A stretch of 64,000 nucleotides of DNA from Flavobacterium limi (GTDB lineage Bacteria; Bacteroidota; Bacteroidia; Flavobacteriales; Flavobacteriaceae). Positions 1-8,056 of the stretch are shown one piece after another. The notes beneath the pieces are model-generated. The model was not told where the DNA came from. It saw only the letters and a list, made by a program, of their open reading frames with translations, and ran no database searches. The translations under genes and the position numbers were made by a program. The stretch is from positions 1 to 64,000 of the forward strand of contig NZ_JAADZV010000003.1 in assembly GCF_010645075.1 (NCBI RefSeq), read 5' to 3'. The first letter of the stretch is position 1. The number at the start of each line of letters is the position of its first letter.

Positions 1-75
1 TAGGTGGTCATTTTGAACTGGAATCAGGTGCTCACTTTAAAACGGAATGGGGTGATCAATATAACCGGAATTTGC
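1..75. mobile_element. IS21-family-like multiple terminal repeats (end of an IS)
   Basis: Three consecutive 24-bp units occupy positions 2-25, 26-49 and 50-73. They follow the pattern RGGTGnTCAnTWTRAANYGGAAT. Arrays of such GGAAT-containing multiple terminal repeats are typical of IS21-family ends in Bacteroidota. The array touches the left edge, so the transposase genes (istA/istB) would lie outside the window. The presumed element end is near TTTGCA at about 72-76. Confidence 0.55.
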
Positions 76-511
76 AAAGTAGCTCTTTTGGTTTTTTTTG
101 AAGTTCAATTTGCGCCTTTATGCATTTTTGAAATTCTTTTATTTTACAATTAATCCTATTGTAATCTCTAAATCCTAATAATTCAAACTTATGTTCTTCT
201 TTTTTGATACTCAAAAATCCATCATCAGATAAATAATAATCGACAGTAAATATTGAATTTGTATCAGTTGGTGTTGAACTGTCACAGTTCTCATCTATTA
301 GATTTTCGATAAAAAGATTTTGAGTTTTAATATCTCGGGATTTATTGGATATGCTAATTTGCTCTAACTCTTTTAAATACAATATGTTAAATTCAGAGTT
401 CAATAAAATAAGTAATGATAAATCTTTATTTGTTATTTCATTAATAAACTTCATTATCTCAAATGTGGAAGTGTTCAAGATGTTTTTATAAAAATCTTTT
501 AATTCTGTCAT
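56..511 (-). CDS. Hypothetical 151-aa protein, 3' end runs into the IS end
   Basis: This is a small protein of no recognised family, rich in Lys, Asn, Ile and Leu, with no signal peptide or membrane segment. It starts 2 nt after the stop codon of the upstream integrase gene on the same strand, so the two are probably co-transcribed. Its last residues (LCKFRLY and stop) are encoded by the innermost terminal repeat of the IS-like sequence at the left edge. The natural C-terminus was therefore probably cut off by an IS insertion, or else the gene ends by chance in the element. A role as an accessory factor of the recombinase is possible from position only. Confidence 0.5.
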   Translation of the reverse strand: MTELKDFYKNILNTSTFEIMKFINEITNKDLSLLILLNSEFNILYLKELEQISISNKSRDIKTQNLFIENLIDENCDSSTPTDTNSIFTVDYYLSDDGFLSIKKEEHKFELLGFRDYNRINCKIKEFQKCIKAQIELQKKPKELLCKFRLY

Positions 512-513
512 GT

Positions 514-1818
514 TTACTTTTCATTTAAATTTCGAACTACTTCCATTACAGGAGTTTTTAGCGACGGTTGCAGTTTATCAAAATATTCTAGCATTTGATA
601 AGCATTATCATATGTTGTTTTTCCTATATATTTTAAGAATACTCTTTCTGTGCCGTGGGCGGTTATATTCATTAAGATAGGCGTCGGTATATGTCCATAA
701 AAATTAGTTGCGAACGAACGTCTGCAGACATGGCTACTTATGACTTCATACTTTGGATATAATTTCTCCACACTTGGTTGCCCCTGTTTAACTTTTTTAC
801 GTCCTTTTGTAGGAGAATCTAACTCAGCAATTTCACAAACATCTTTAATGTACTCGTTGAAATGAGTTAAAGATATTTTATAAGGGAAACCGCTTTCAAT
901 TATCTCAATAGCCTTAGGCAACAATGGAATCGCAACTAACTTACCTGTTTTTTGTTGTTTCAATTCTATAATTTGCTTCCCGCCTATTTCCTTTATATTC
1001 TTGAGAGTAATATTCAACAAATCTCCTCCTCTTTGACCTAGTAAACATCCCAAAAGAAGCCACTTCCTTGCATTTATTAATGCTTCTCGAATAAGAATTG
1101 CGTCTGCTATTTTTCCCTGCTCTTCTTCACTTAAAAAAACAATATCTTTCGATTCTCTACTTTCTGAGACACCTTTAATGTTTTTTATTTGAGGAGAAGT
1201 TTCAATGTCATTTTTTAAAGCATCAAGACATATAGTCCTGATATTTGCAATATTTTTACCAACATAGTTTGTTGAATACCCTTTTCCGAAAAGCCACATT
1301 TTAAACTGTTCAACAAACTTTAGATTTACATCTCTGACAAGTATACTCTTGCCTTTTTGAGTATCGGATTCGTAACGAATAATTGTACTTTTAAACAACT
1401 TTAAGTTCTGAACCCTTCCCTTACTTAATCCAAGTTCTTTCTTAGAATTTTGTTTATACGGAGCTTCATCAATATATTTTTGGATATATGTAGTCAATAC
1501 ATCTAATTCTAAAACAGGAATTTTATTATTATATAAATCTATCTGAAGCTGAAGCCAATCTCCGGTAAATTCAATTCCAGAACTTATTCCATCATTATAT
1601 GAATTTTCAAGAAATACTTTTAGATCTCGTAATTTGCGATTTAGTTTCTTAGAATCTTCATCTTTTAATTTTACTTTCTCTTTATCAGAATCCCAAAAAA
1701 CAGAATCAATTACGAATCCTGTTTTTCTCCAAAGAAGTCTTTTCCTGTCAATAGAATAGCGAACATATATGTTTGAATTTTTATTTTCGTTGCGAAGTAC
1801 AAATTTCAATGTAGCCAT
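514..1818 (-). CDS. Tyrosine recombinase / phage-type integrase
   Basis: This is a site-specific recombinase of the Bacteroidota integrase type, 434 aa. Residues 1-90 form the usual N-terminal arm-binding region, about 105-215 the SAM-like core-binding domain, and about 230-415 the catalytic domain. The full catalytic set is visible: Arg263 in LLGQRGGDLLN, Lys290 in QQKTGK, His363 and Arg366 in HVCRR, His388 in TAHGTERVF, and nucleophile Tyr397 in FLKYIG. It therefore appears intact. It lies next to an IS end, a possible attachment-site remnant at 1971-2042 and other broken genes, which fits an integrative element that has decayed. Two TTTGCTAA copies spaced 11 bp apart (1848-1866) sit just upstream of the start and might be regulatory or arm sites. 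Confidence 0.9.
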   Translation of the reverse strand: MATLKFVLRNENKNSNIYVRYSIDRKRLLWRKTGFVIDSVFWDSDKEKVKLKDEDSKKLNRKLRDLKVFLENSYNDGISSGIEFTGDWLQLQIDLYNNKIPVLELDVLTTYIQKYIDEAPYKQNSKKELGLSKGRVQNLKLFKSTIIRYESDTQKGKSILVRDVNLKFVEQFKMWLFGKGYSTNYVGKNIANIRTICLDALKNDIETSPQIKNIKGVSESRESKDIVFLSEEEQGKIADAILIREALINARKWLLLGCLLGQRGGDLLNITLKNIKEIGGKQIIELKQQKTGKLVAIPLLPKAIEIIESGFPYKISLTHFNEYIKDVCEIAELDSPTKGRKKVKQGQPSVEKLYPKYEVISSHVCRRSFATNFYGHIPTPILMNITAHGTERVFLKYIGKTTYDNAYQMLEYFDKLQPSLKTPVMEVVRNLNEK

Positions 1819-1970
1819 AGTTATAGATTTAAATCAAATATAATTAGTTTGCTAAACATTTGCTAAGCAGAAAATATATTTGGGCGAATTAATATGATTT
1901 ATAATGAATTTAAAAAGTCTCAATCCCTTTATTTATAGTACAAATTGAAACATCTAATTTTATAGAAAAA

Positions 1971-2010
1971 CAGGGGTTTTGTCCCCTCCATGGTCACCAC
2001 TTTTAAACAA
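1971..2010 (+). other. tRNA/tmRNA 3'-end-like remnant (possible attachment site)
   Basis: A GGGG-TTTTGT-CCCC stem-loop at 1973-1986 is followed by TCCATGGTCACCA, which resembles a T-arm, an acceptor strand and a CCA tail. A good terminator follows directly. No 5' half of an RNA gene is visible. The sequence lies about 150 bp upstream of the integrase start, where attachment sites of such elements are often found. The reading as an att remnant is inference. Confidence 0.3.
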
Positions 2011-2011
2011 C

Positions 2012-2042
2012 CTCTAAAGTCTTTTGATTTTAGAGTTTTTTT
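2012..2042 (+). terminator. Rho-independent terminator without an upstream gene
   Basis: Stem CTCTAAA (2012-2018) pairs with TTTAGAG (2029-2035) and is followed by seven T. There is no plus-strand gene in front of it except the RNA-3'-end-like remnant, so it probably belongs to a lost or displaced tRNA-type gene. Confidence 0.6.
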
Positions 2043-2227
2043 ATGGTTCGAAAAAATTGCACTTTTTTCTGCGAATCCTGCGAAGTAGCTTAAATACTGA
2101 AATAAATGGTTCGTATAACTTAAGGTCAATATAGCTTCTAAAAGACAAAATTTATTAAGTCTTCTTGATTTTTCAATATCTACTCGACTATATTTGTTAG
2201 ACATTATTATTTTAAATATAAAGATTA

Positions 2228-3322
2228 ATGAAGCAAAATATTTTTCAAATTCTTTCATTATTTAGTTTTGCAATATATGCTCAAGTTCAAGAAATCCCAA
2301 CAGATATTCTAAAGTATGATCCAAATCTAACTCCTCAAGAGATTATTAGTAATTATTATCCAGATTCAAACTTAGATAATGATTTTCGAACCAATCGTCA
2401 TTTTTTTGATATGATTAACTTCGATTTAGAAAAAAACAAGCCCGTTAAAAGCGTTAGTTTTACTCTTTCAGATGATAAATCCCCAGCATATCATTATGAA
2501 TTTGACAAAGAGGGAAAGATTACTTTTATTAATGATTTCGTTGGTGCATGTACACATAGTTATAGTTATTCTAAAAATTTAATAACTATTATTGAATACA
2601 GTAAACATTATAATAAAAATATAAAGATAGATTCTGTTTATTTTGATAATAACCAAAATGTTATCAAACAATCACATACTTCATACATGGACAGAAATTC
2701 AGAAATTTGTGTACAATCTTTTTTAATAAACAAATATTCTGAAGATAATAAACTAATAAAAAAGTACTTTTACGGCAATCACAAAAAAGACAAACAGACT
2801 ATAGGATATATATGTTTGTACGAAAACTTCAAGGATTCTATAATTAAAAGGCAACATTATTTATTAAATGAAAACAGCAGCTACCAAGACTTTTTAAACA
2901 ATCCAAAGTATATTAGCCCTAAATATAATAAAACAGCATATTATGTCAACAATAAAGGCAAAATTTATAAAATCGAATACACTAGTAATGACGATAATCA
3001 TAAACTGCGAAATTATAAAACAATAATCTACGACAAACTAGGAAGAATTATTGAACTTAATGAATCAGAAAGTAATTATGACCAATCTTTTGAATATGAT
3101 AATTTTGGAAATCTAAGTCAATACAAAATCGGTAATGATTTTACTAAATATCATTACGACGATAATAGATATATTTCCAGATCAGAAGAAGTATATGGAA
3201 CTATCCAAAAAACAATAGATTTATCATTTATAAATGATGAATATGGTAACTGGATTAAAATGCTAAATAAACTTGATGGTAGTAGACCAGTTCTAGCACG
3301 CAGAACAATTATCTATTATTGA
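2228..3322 (+). CDS. Secreted protein with RHS/YD-like repeats, function unknown
   Basis: This 364-aa protein has a Sec signal peptide at residues 1-18 (SFAIYAQ cleavage region). The mature part is rich in Asn, Asp, Tyr and Lys. Its C-terminal half carries YD-like motifs such as YDKLGRIIEL, FEYDNFGNLSQY and YDDNRYI, which recall the strand-turn repeats of RHS/YwqK-like proteins, so a mostly beta structure is likely. No enzymatic motif is visible and no toxin domain can be recognised. It stands alone between two RNA-3'-end/terminator remnants (about 1971-2042 and 3499-3562), so it may be cargo of an inserted segment. Coding is convincing from the length and the signal peptide. Confidence 0.75.
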   Translation: MKQNIFQILSLFSFAIYAQVQEIPTDILKYDPNLTPQEIISNYYPDSNLDNDFRTNRHFFDMINFDLEKNKPVKSVSFTLSDDKSPAYHYEFDKEGKITFINDFVGACTHSYSYSKNLITIIEYSKHYNKNIKIDSVYFDNNQNVIKQSHTSYMDRNSEICVQSFLINKYSEDNKLIKKYFYGNHKKDKQTIGYICLYENFKDSIIKRQHYLLNENSSYQDFLNNPKYISPKYNKTAYYVNNKGKIYKIEYTSNDDNHKLRNYKTIIYDKLGRIIELNESESNYDQSFEYDNFGNLSQYKIGNDFTKYHYDDNRYISRSEEVYGTIQKTIDLSFINDEYGNWIKMLNKLDGSRPVLARRTIIYY

Positions 3323-3498
3323 AAATTAATACTTGATCTTAAGTTTTATCGACATTAATACTTTTATTTAATCGATTTATTGAATTTTTCTTTAATTGAT
3401 TACTTAAATCACTAATCTTAGAAAAGTTTTTAAAAATATTTAACTCTTCTCAACAAGTCATTTAAATACGGTGAGTTTCTTCAAATTTTCAATTAAAA

Positions 3499-3562
3499 GG
3501 TTCGAATTCTGTACCGTCAAGGTCACTTTAAAAAACCTATTTTGTCTTGAAATAGTTTTTTT
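3499..3562 (+). other. Second tRNA 3'-end-like remnant with terminator
   Basis: GGTTCGAATTC (3499-3509) looks like a tRNA T-loop. It is followed by GGTCACTTTAAAAAACC and a terminator: stem CTATTT (3537-3542) with AAATAG (3550-3555), then seven T. The layout matches the remnant at 1971-2042: GGTCA, then CTTT and A-rich sequence, then ACCT and a hairpin. No complete tRNA can be folded here. The rest of the 3323-3667 gap shows nothing else. Confidence 0.35.
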
Positions 3563-3667
3563 ATACCTCTCCTAAAATTAATCTTAGTTCAACCTGCAAC
3601 AGGCGTTTTGCAAATCAAACAGCCTAATCCAATAATAAGAAAAATTAAAAAGTCTTCGTCTCAATCA

Positions 3668-4238
3668 TCATTCCACATTTTTCCATACCCTCCTCATCAG
3701 CTTTAATATTGAAAACTGTTGCTTTTCAGCAATCTCAATAACTTTTAAATTTTCATTTTGACTATCATCATGATTCCTCATTTCTAATTCAAAAAGCTCA
3801 TCCTCATTAAGAGGCTGCTTCAAGTCAGCACCACCTTTATGGGGAAACTGAATGTAATTTTCGGGTGGTTTTGGCAATTTACTTTCACATTCCTTTGAAC
3901 ACAAGTTTACGAGAAGAGACAAAACATCAGTACCTACTTTAAGAGAATTCCAAAATTGATTCGTTTGTTTATATATTAAATTCCGACCAAAAACACTACA
4001 ACCTACCATTTGTCCTTTATATCGTATTGGATTGTGGTTTAAACGCGGAAATTTCATTCTGTTTCTCCTATTACCATACAAAGCCCTTGTACTTACTCTA
4101 CTATCTTTAAGATTTCTACATTTTGTTATTTCATAAGGTAACCAATGCAAATCATATGAAGTATAAGGATCAAAGTATTTCAAGCGCGTCCATCTCTCCT
4201 ATTTCTGGCGGGATACGCTTTAGTCTACTTCCATAATC
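3668..4238 (-). pseudogene. Frameshifted C-terminal remnant of a leucine-rich-repeat protein
   Basis: The main frame (3668-4183) can only start at TTG and encodes 171 aa, including SRVSTRALYGN and FPHKGGADLKQP. To my memory this resembles C-terminal parts of bacterial LRR proteins. Just upstream, in another frame between about 4238 and 4170, the sequence reads RLKRIPPEIGEMDALEIL and then a stop. That is a classic LRR unit that would join naturally to YFDPYTSYDLHWLPYEI. A small deletion near 4170-4180 explains the frame change. An in-frame stop also lies upstream at 4239-4241. The gene is best read as a broken fragment, not a real short gene. Confidence 0.6.
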
Positions 4239-4410
4239 CTATGTTTAATATTACAAATAGCAAATCCAGATTTAATTTAGATATTTTTAGTAAGAATAAA
4301 GCTCTTAATAACATATTTTCTCTATATCTATCTAATATCTTTACTCTTAAAATTTTACATTTTTTCTTACTTCTTCTCTAATCACGCTTTTTGTTTTTAA
4401 AAATAATTAC

Positions 4411-4422
4411 TAAAACGTTTTA
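4411..4422. promoter_or_regulatory. Palindromic operator candidate upstream of the sugar operon
   Basis: TAAAACGTTTTA is a perfect 12-bp palindrome with a central CG, the type of half-site bound by LacI-family repressors. It lies 135 bp upstream of the first gene of the oxidoreductive operon. The same core recurs at 5123-5136 between the first two genes. No LacI gene is in the window. Confidence 0.45.
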
Positions 4423-4556
4423 TTATATAAGAATTATTAATTTTATACAATTAATTAAGTTTTAAAATAAAAATACAGTTCTTTTTTTATTATTATTGTA
4501 AAGTATTGATAATTAAATTATCCATAATATTTACACCATATTTTTAATATTTTGCA

Positions 4557-5120
4557 ATGGAAAGAAGAGACGCACTAAAAAAGATAGCTTATTTGATGGG
4601 TGGAGCAATCTCTGCTACAACAATGGGGGTTTTATTTGAAAGTTTTACTGTATACAATCCCGAACAGAATTACACCTATTCATTTTTAGCTACGGACGAA
4701 GAAATTCTTGCCGAATTTGCCGAAATTATTTTGCCCACAACCACAAATTCTCCAGGGGCAAAAGCTGCTGGTCTTGGAACTTTAATACCCTTAATTATAA
4801 AAGATTGCTACCCTCCTAATCTTCAACAAGTCTTTAAGAAAGGCTATGAAGATATGCTGGCTTTAAGCAAAACGAAATTCAACAAAGAATTCCTAAGTCT
4901 TAATGCTCAAGAAAAAAAACTTTTGATGAATGAATTAAAACAACAAACTATAGACAACAACAGAGAACCATCATTCTTTTTAATTGCCAGAGATTTAACT
5001 TTATTGGGCTATTTTTCTTCAGAAATTGGGTGCACTGTTGCAAGAGAGTATTTGCCTATACCAGGAAAATACGATGGAAATGTAGACTACATCCCGGGAC
5101 AGAAAGCTTGGGCAATCTAA
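4557..5120 (+). CDS. Gluconate 2-dehydrogenase subunit 3-like small subunit of a GMC dehydrogenase
   Basis: This is a 187-aa small subunit of a membrane- or periplasm-associated FAD dehydrogenase, of the gluconate 2-dehydrogenase subunit 3 type. Residues 1-30 carry a twin-arginine-like signal (MERRDALKKIAYLMGG), so this subunit probably carries its signal-less catalytic partner through the Tat pathway. The family features EEILAEFAEIILPTT and PGAKAAGLG near residues 57-80 are present, and length is normal. The next gene encodes the GMC catalytic subunit and a cytochrome c follows further on, the usual three-part set for passing electrons to the respiratory chain. It is the first gene of the operon. 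Confidence 0.85.
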   Translation: MERRDALKKIAYLMGGAISATTMGVLFESFTVYNPEQNYTYSFLATDEEILAEFAEIILPTTTNSPGAKAAGLGTLIPLIIKDCYPPNLQQVFKKGYEDMLALSKTKFNKEFLSLNAQEKKLLMNELKQQTIDNNREPSFFLIARDLTLLGYFSSEIGCTVAREYLPIPGKYDGNVDYIPGQKAWAI

Positions 5121-5122
5121 AG

Positions 5123-5136
5123 TCAAAACGTTTTGA
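5123..5136. promoter_or_regulatory. Second palindromic operator candidate
   Basis: TCAAAACGTTTTGA is a perfect 14-bp palindrome that shares the AAAACGTTTT core with the site at 4412-4421. It lies in the 47-nt gap between the small-subunit and GMC genes. Two such sites about 710 bp apart could allow repressor looping. Confidence 0.45.
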
Positions 5137-5167
5137 ACTTATTTTACTAATTTATCAAAAAGACATC

Positions 5168-6871
5168 GTGAATATCAATACCAATTTAAAGAAACAAAAT
5201 ACTTATGACGCGATTGTTATAGGTTCAGGAATAAGCGGCGGATGGGCTGCAAAAGAACTAACGCAAAAAGGCTTAAAAGTCCTGATGTTAGAACGCGGAA
5301 AAAATATCGAGCATATTAAAGATTATGATTCGGCAATGAAAGCGCCATGGGAAATAGCCTATTGTGGACAATTAACGCAGGAACAAAAGAGAACGCATCC
5401 AGTACAAACCAGGGATTATCCATATCAACAAGCTAATGAAAGCTGGTGGGTAAATGATTTGGAATGTCCTTACACAGAAGACAAACGTTTTGACTGGTAC
5501 AGAGGTTTTCATGTTGGCGGAAAATCCTTAATGTGGGGACGTCAAAGCTATCGTTTCAGTGATCTCAATTTTGAAGAGAATAAAAAAGATGGTCACGGAA
5601 ATGACTGGCCAATGCGTTATAAAGATATTGCACCATGGTATGATTATGTGGAAAAATTTGCGGGAATAAGTGGTCAGAATGAAGGCTGGCCTTTTTTACC
5701 GGATGGTCAGTTTTTACCTCCTATGGAAATGAACTGTGTTGAAAGATCTGTAAAAGATCGCATCGAAAAACATTATAACAAATCCAGAATATTGACCATC
5801 GGGCGTAGTGCAAATCTTACCGTACCTCATTTAGGAAGAGGCAGCTGCCAGTATAGAAACTTATGCAGCAGAGGCTGTCCTTTTGGAGCTTATTTCAGCA
5901 CACAGTCCTCTACTTTGCCGGCAGCAATGGCAACTAAAAAATTAACAGTCCGTCCCTACTCGATTGTCAATCACATTATTTATGATAAAGAGACTAAAAA
6001 AGCAAAAGGCGTAATGGTTATCGATAGCGAAACGAATGAAAGCATGGAATTTTATGCCAAAATTGTTTTTGTAAACGGATCAACGTTAGGCTCCACATTT
6101 GTTTTACTAAATTCAACATCTGAAGCTCATCCAAATGGTTTAGGTAATGGCAGCGGACAGCTTGGGCACAATTTAATGGATCACCACTTTAGATGTGGTG
6201 CCGAAGGAACTGTTGAAGGTTTTGAGGATAAATATACCTATGGTCGAAGAGCAAATGGTATTTACATTCCAAGATACCAAAACTTTAATAACGATAAAAG
6301 GGATTACTTAAGAGGCTTCGGCTACCAGGGTGCAGCAAGCAGAGGCCATTGGCACAAAGAAGTAGCCGAATTAGACTTTGGCGGTGATTTCAAAGAAATT
6401 TTATCCAGACCGGCTGAATCCTGGACAATGGGATTAGGCGGTTTTGGAGAAATGCTTCCTTATTACGAAAACAAAGTATACATCGACCATTCTAAAAAAG
6501 ACAAATGGGGACAGCCAGTATTAGCAATTGACTGTGAATACAAAGAGAATGAGGCAAAAATGCGCGAAGATATGATGTATGACGCTGCTGAAATGCTGGA
6601 AGCTGCTGGCGCCAAAAATGTAAAAGCTTATGATAATGGATGTTATCCAGGAATGACTATCCATGAAATGGGTACAGCCCGAATGGGGAATGATCCAAAA
6701 GAATCCGTACTGAACAAATGGAACCAAATGCACGAAGTAAGCAATGTATTTGTTACTGATGGCTCATGTATGCCATCCAGCGCCTGTCAAAATCCTTCAT
6801 TGACGTATATGGCTTTGACAGCCAGGGCTTGTGATTATGCCGTAAAAGAATTAAAGAAAAAAAACATCTAG
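5168..6871 (+). CDS. GMC family FAD-dependent sugar dehydrogenase (catalytic subunit)
   Basis: This catalytic subunit likely oxidises a sugar or glycoside hydroxyl group, by analogy with family members that make 3-keto-glycosides, and passes electrons to a cytochrome. With the GTG start at 5168 the protein has 567 aa. The FAD-binding IVIGSGISGGWAAKEL lies near residues 17-32, a Cys-rich GSCQYRNLCSRGCPFG in the middle, and the C-terminal GMC block MHEMGTARMG and NPSLTYMALTARA is complete. The frame is open back to 5030, but that start would overlap the previous gene by about 90 nt, so GTG 5168 is preferred. No signal peptide is present; export with the Tat-type small subunit is inferred. Confidence 0.9.
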   Translation: MNINTNLKKQNTYDAIVIGSGISGGWAAKELTQKGLKVLMLERGKNIEHIKDYDSAMKAPWEIAYCGQLTQEQKRTHPVQTRDYPYQQANESWWVNDLECPYTEDKRFDWYRGFHVGGKSLMWGRQSYRFSDLNFEENKKDGHGNDWPMRYKDIAPWYDYVEKFAGISGQNEGWPFLPDGQFLPPMEMNCVERSVKDRIEKHYNKSRILTIGRSANLTVPHLGRGSCQYRNLCSRGCPFGAYFSTQSSTLPAAMATKKLTVRPYSIVNHIIYDKETKKAKGVMVIDSETNESMEFYAKIVFVNGSTLGSTFVLLNSTSEAHPNGLGNGSGQLGHNLMDHHFRCGAEGTVEGFEDKYTYGRRANGIYIPRYQNFNNDKRDYLRGFGYQGAASRGHWHKEVAELDFGGDFKEILSRPAESWTMGLGGFGEMLPYYENKVYIDHSKKDKWGQPVLAIDCEYKENEAKMREDMMYDAAEMLEAAGAKNVKAYDNGCYPGMTIHEMGTARMGNDPKESVLNKWNQMHEVSNVFVTDGSCMPSSACQNPSLTYMALTARACDYAVKELKKKNI

Positions 6872-6891
6872 ATAGTAAGATTATTGAAAAT

Positions 6892-8046
6892 ATGAGAAAA
6901 TTAAAAATGGGAATGATTGGCGGTGGCAAAAATGCTTTCATTGGAGCAGTTCATCGCATTGCAGCCAACATGGACGGATTAATTCAATTGCATTGCGGTG
7001 CTTTTAGTTCGAATCCTGATGTATCCCTTGAATCCGGAAAAGAATTAGGTTTATCACAGGATAAATGTTATGAGTCTTACTCCCAAATGATTGAAACCGA
7101 AGCAAGATTACCTCCAGAAAAAAGAATGGATTTTGTTTCGATAGTAACCCCAAATCATGCCCACTTTGCTCCTGCTATGCTGGCACTAGAAAATGGCTTT
7201 CATGTTGTTTTGGATAAACCCATGACTTTGAGTCTGGAGGAAGCAAAATTATTGGAACAAAAAGTAAAAGAAACCGGTCTTTATCTTTGCTTAACACATA
7301 CTTACGCCGGCTATCCTATGGTAAAACAGGCTCGTGAAATGGTAGCTAAAAATGATTTTGGAGCTATTCGAAAAATAATGGTTGAATATCCGCAAGGCTG
7401 GCTGAGCACTGACTTTGAAAACGCAGGAAACAAACAGGCAGCCTGGAGAACAGACCCATCAAAAAGCGGAATCAGCGGCTGTATGGGCGACATCGGAACT
7501 CATGCAGCGCATTTAGCAGAATATATTTCAGGATTGAAAATTACACAAATTTGTGCCGACATCAATACAGTTGTTGCCCACAGAAGACTGGATGACGACG
7601 GAAATGTACTTCTTAAATTTGATAATGGTGCCAACGGAATTTTGGTAGCCAGCCAAATTGCCGCCGGAGAAGAAAACAGCTTAAAAATTAAAGTCTATGG
7701 CGAAAAAGGCGGCCTGGAATGGCATCAAATGGAACCGAATACTTTAGTCGTAAAATGGCAGGACGCGCCTGCTCAGTTGTATCGTACCGGAAACGGGTAT
7801 TTAGAACCAATTGCAGCATTTAACACCCGAATTCCAAGCGGACATCCTGAAGGGTACCTTGAAGCTTTTGGAAATTTATACAAAAATTTTGCATTGACTT
7901 TACAGGCAAAATTAGCAGGAAAAGAACCATCTGCAGAAATGCTTGATTTTCCAACAGTAGCAGATGGTGTTCGTGGAATGGCTTTTATAGAAAATGTAAT
8001 TGCTTCCGGAAAATCAACTCAAAAATGGACTGAATTTATAATTTAA
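6892..8046 (+). CDS. Gfo/Idh/MocA family oxidoreductase
   Basis: This is a 384-aa NAD(P)-dependent oxidoreductase of the glucose-fructose oxidoreductase/inositol dehydrogenase group. The N-terminal nucleotide-binding motif is GMIGGGKNAFIGAVH (residues 6-20), and the family motif appears as LDKPMTLSLEEA, with Lys in the expected catalytic place. There is no signal peptide, so it should act in the cytoplasm, unlike the Tat-type paralogue later in the operon. It follows the GMC gene by 20 nt and precedes a TIM-barrel isomerase-like gene by 10 nt. In oxidoreductive sugar pathways such enzymes reduce or epimerise 3-keto sugars; the exact substrate here is unknown. Confidence 0.88.
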   Translation: MRKLKMGMIGGGKNAFIGAVHRIAANMDGLIQLHCGAFSSNPDVSLESGKELGLSQDKCYESYSQMIETEARLPPEKRMDFVSIVTPNHAHFAPAMLALENGFHVVLDKPMTLSLEEAKLLEQKVKETGLYLCLTHTYAGYPMVKQAREMVAKNDFGAIRKIMVEYPQGWLSTDFENAGNKQAAWRTDPSKSGISGCMGDIGTHAAHLAEYISGLKITQICADINTVVAHRRLDDDGNVLLKFDNGANGILVASQIAAGEENSLKIKVYGEKGGLEWHQMEPNTLVVKWQDAPAQLYRTGNGYLEPIAAFNTRIPSGHPEGYLEAFGNLYKNFALTLQAKLAGKEPSAEMLDFPTVADGVRGMAFIENVIASGKSTQKWTEFII

Positions 8047-8056
8047 ATCACAACAA

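Noticed and set aside
1929..2258. Minus-strand frame of 109 aa
   Set aside because: It runs through the tRNA-like remnant and its terminator in antisense and overlaps the start of the secreted-protein gene at 2228. Its composition shows no domain or signal, so it is most likely not a gene.
5030..5167. Long upstream extension of the GMC dehydrogenase frame
   Set aside because: It would overlap the small-subunit gene by about 90 nt and cover the operator palindrome. The FAD motif sits at the right distance from the GTG at 5168.
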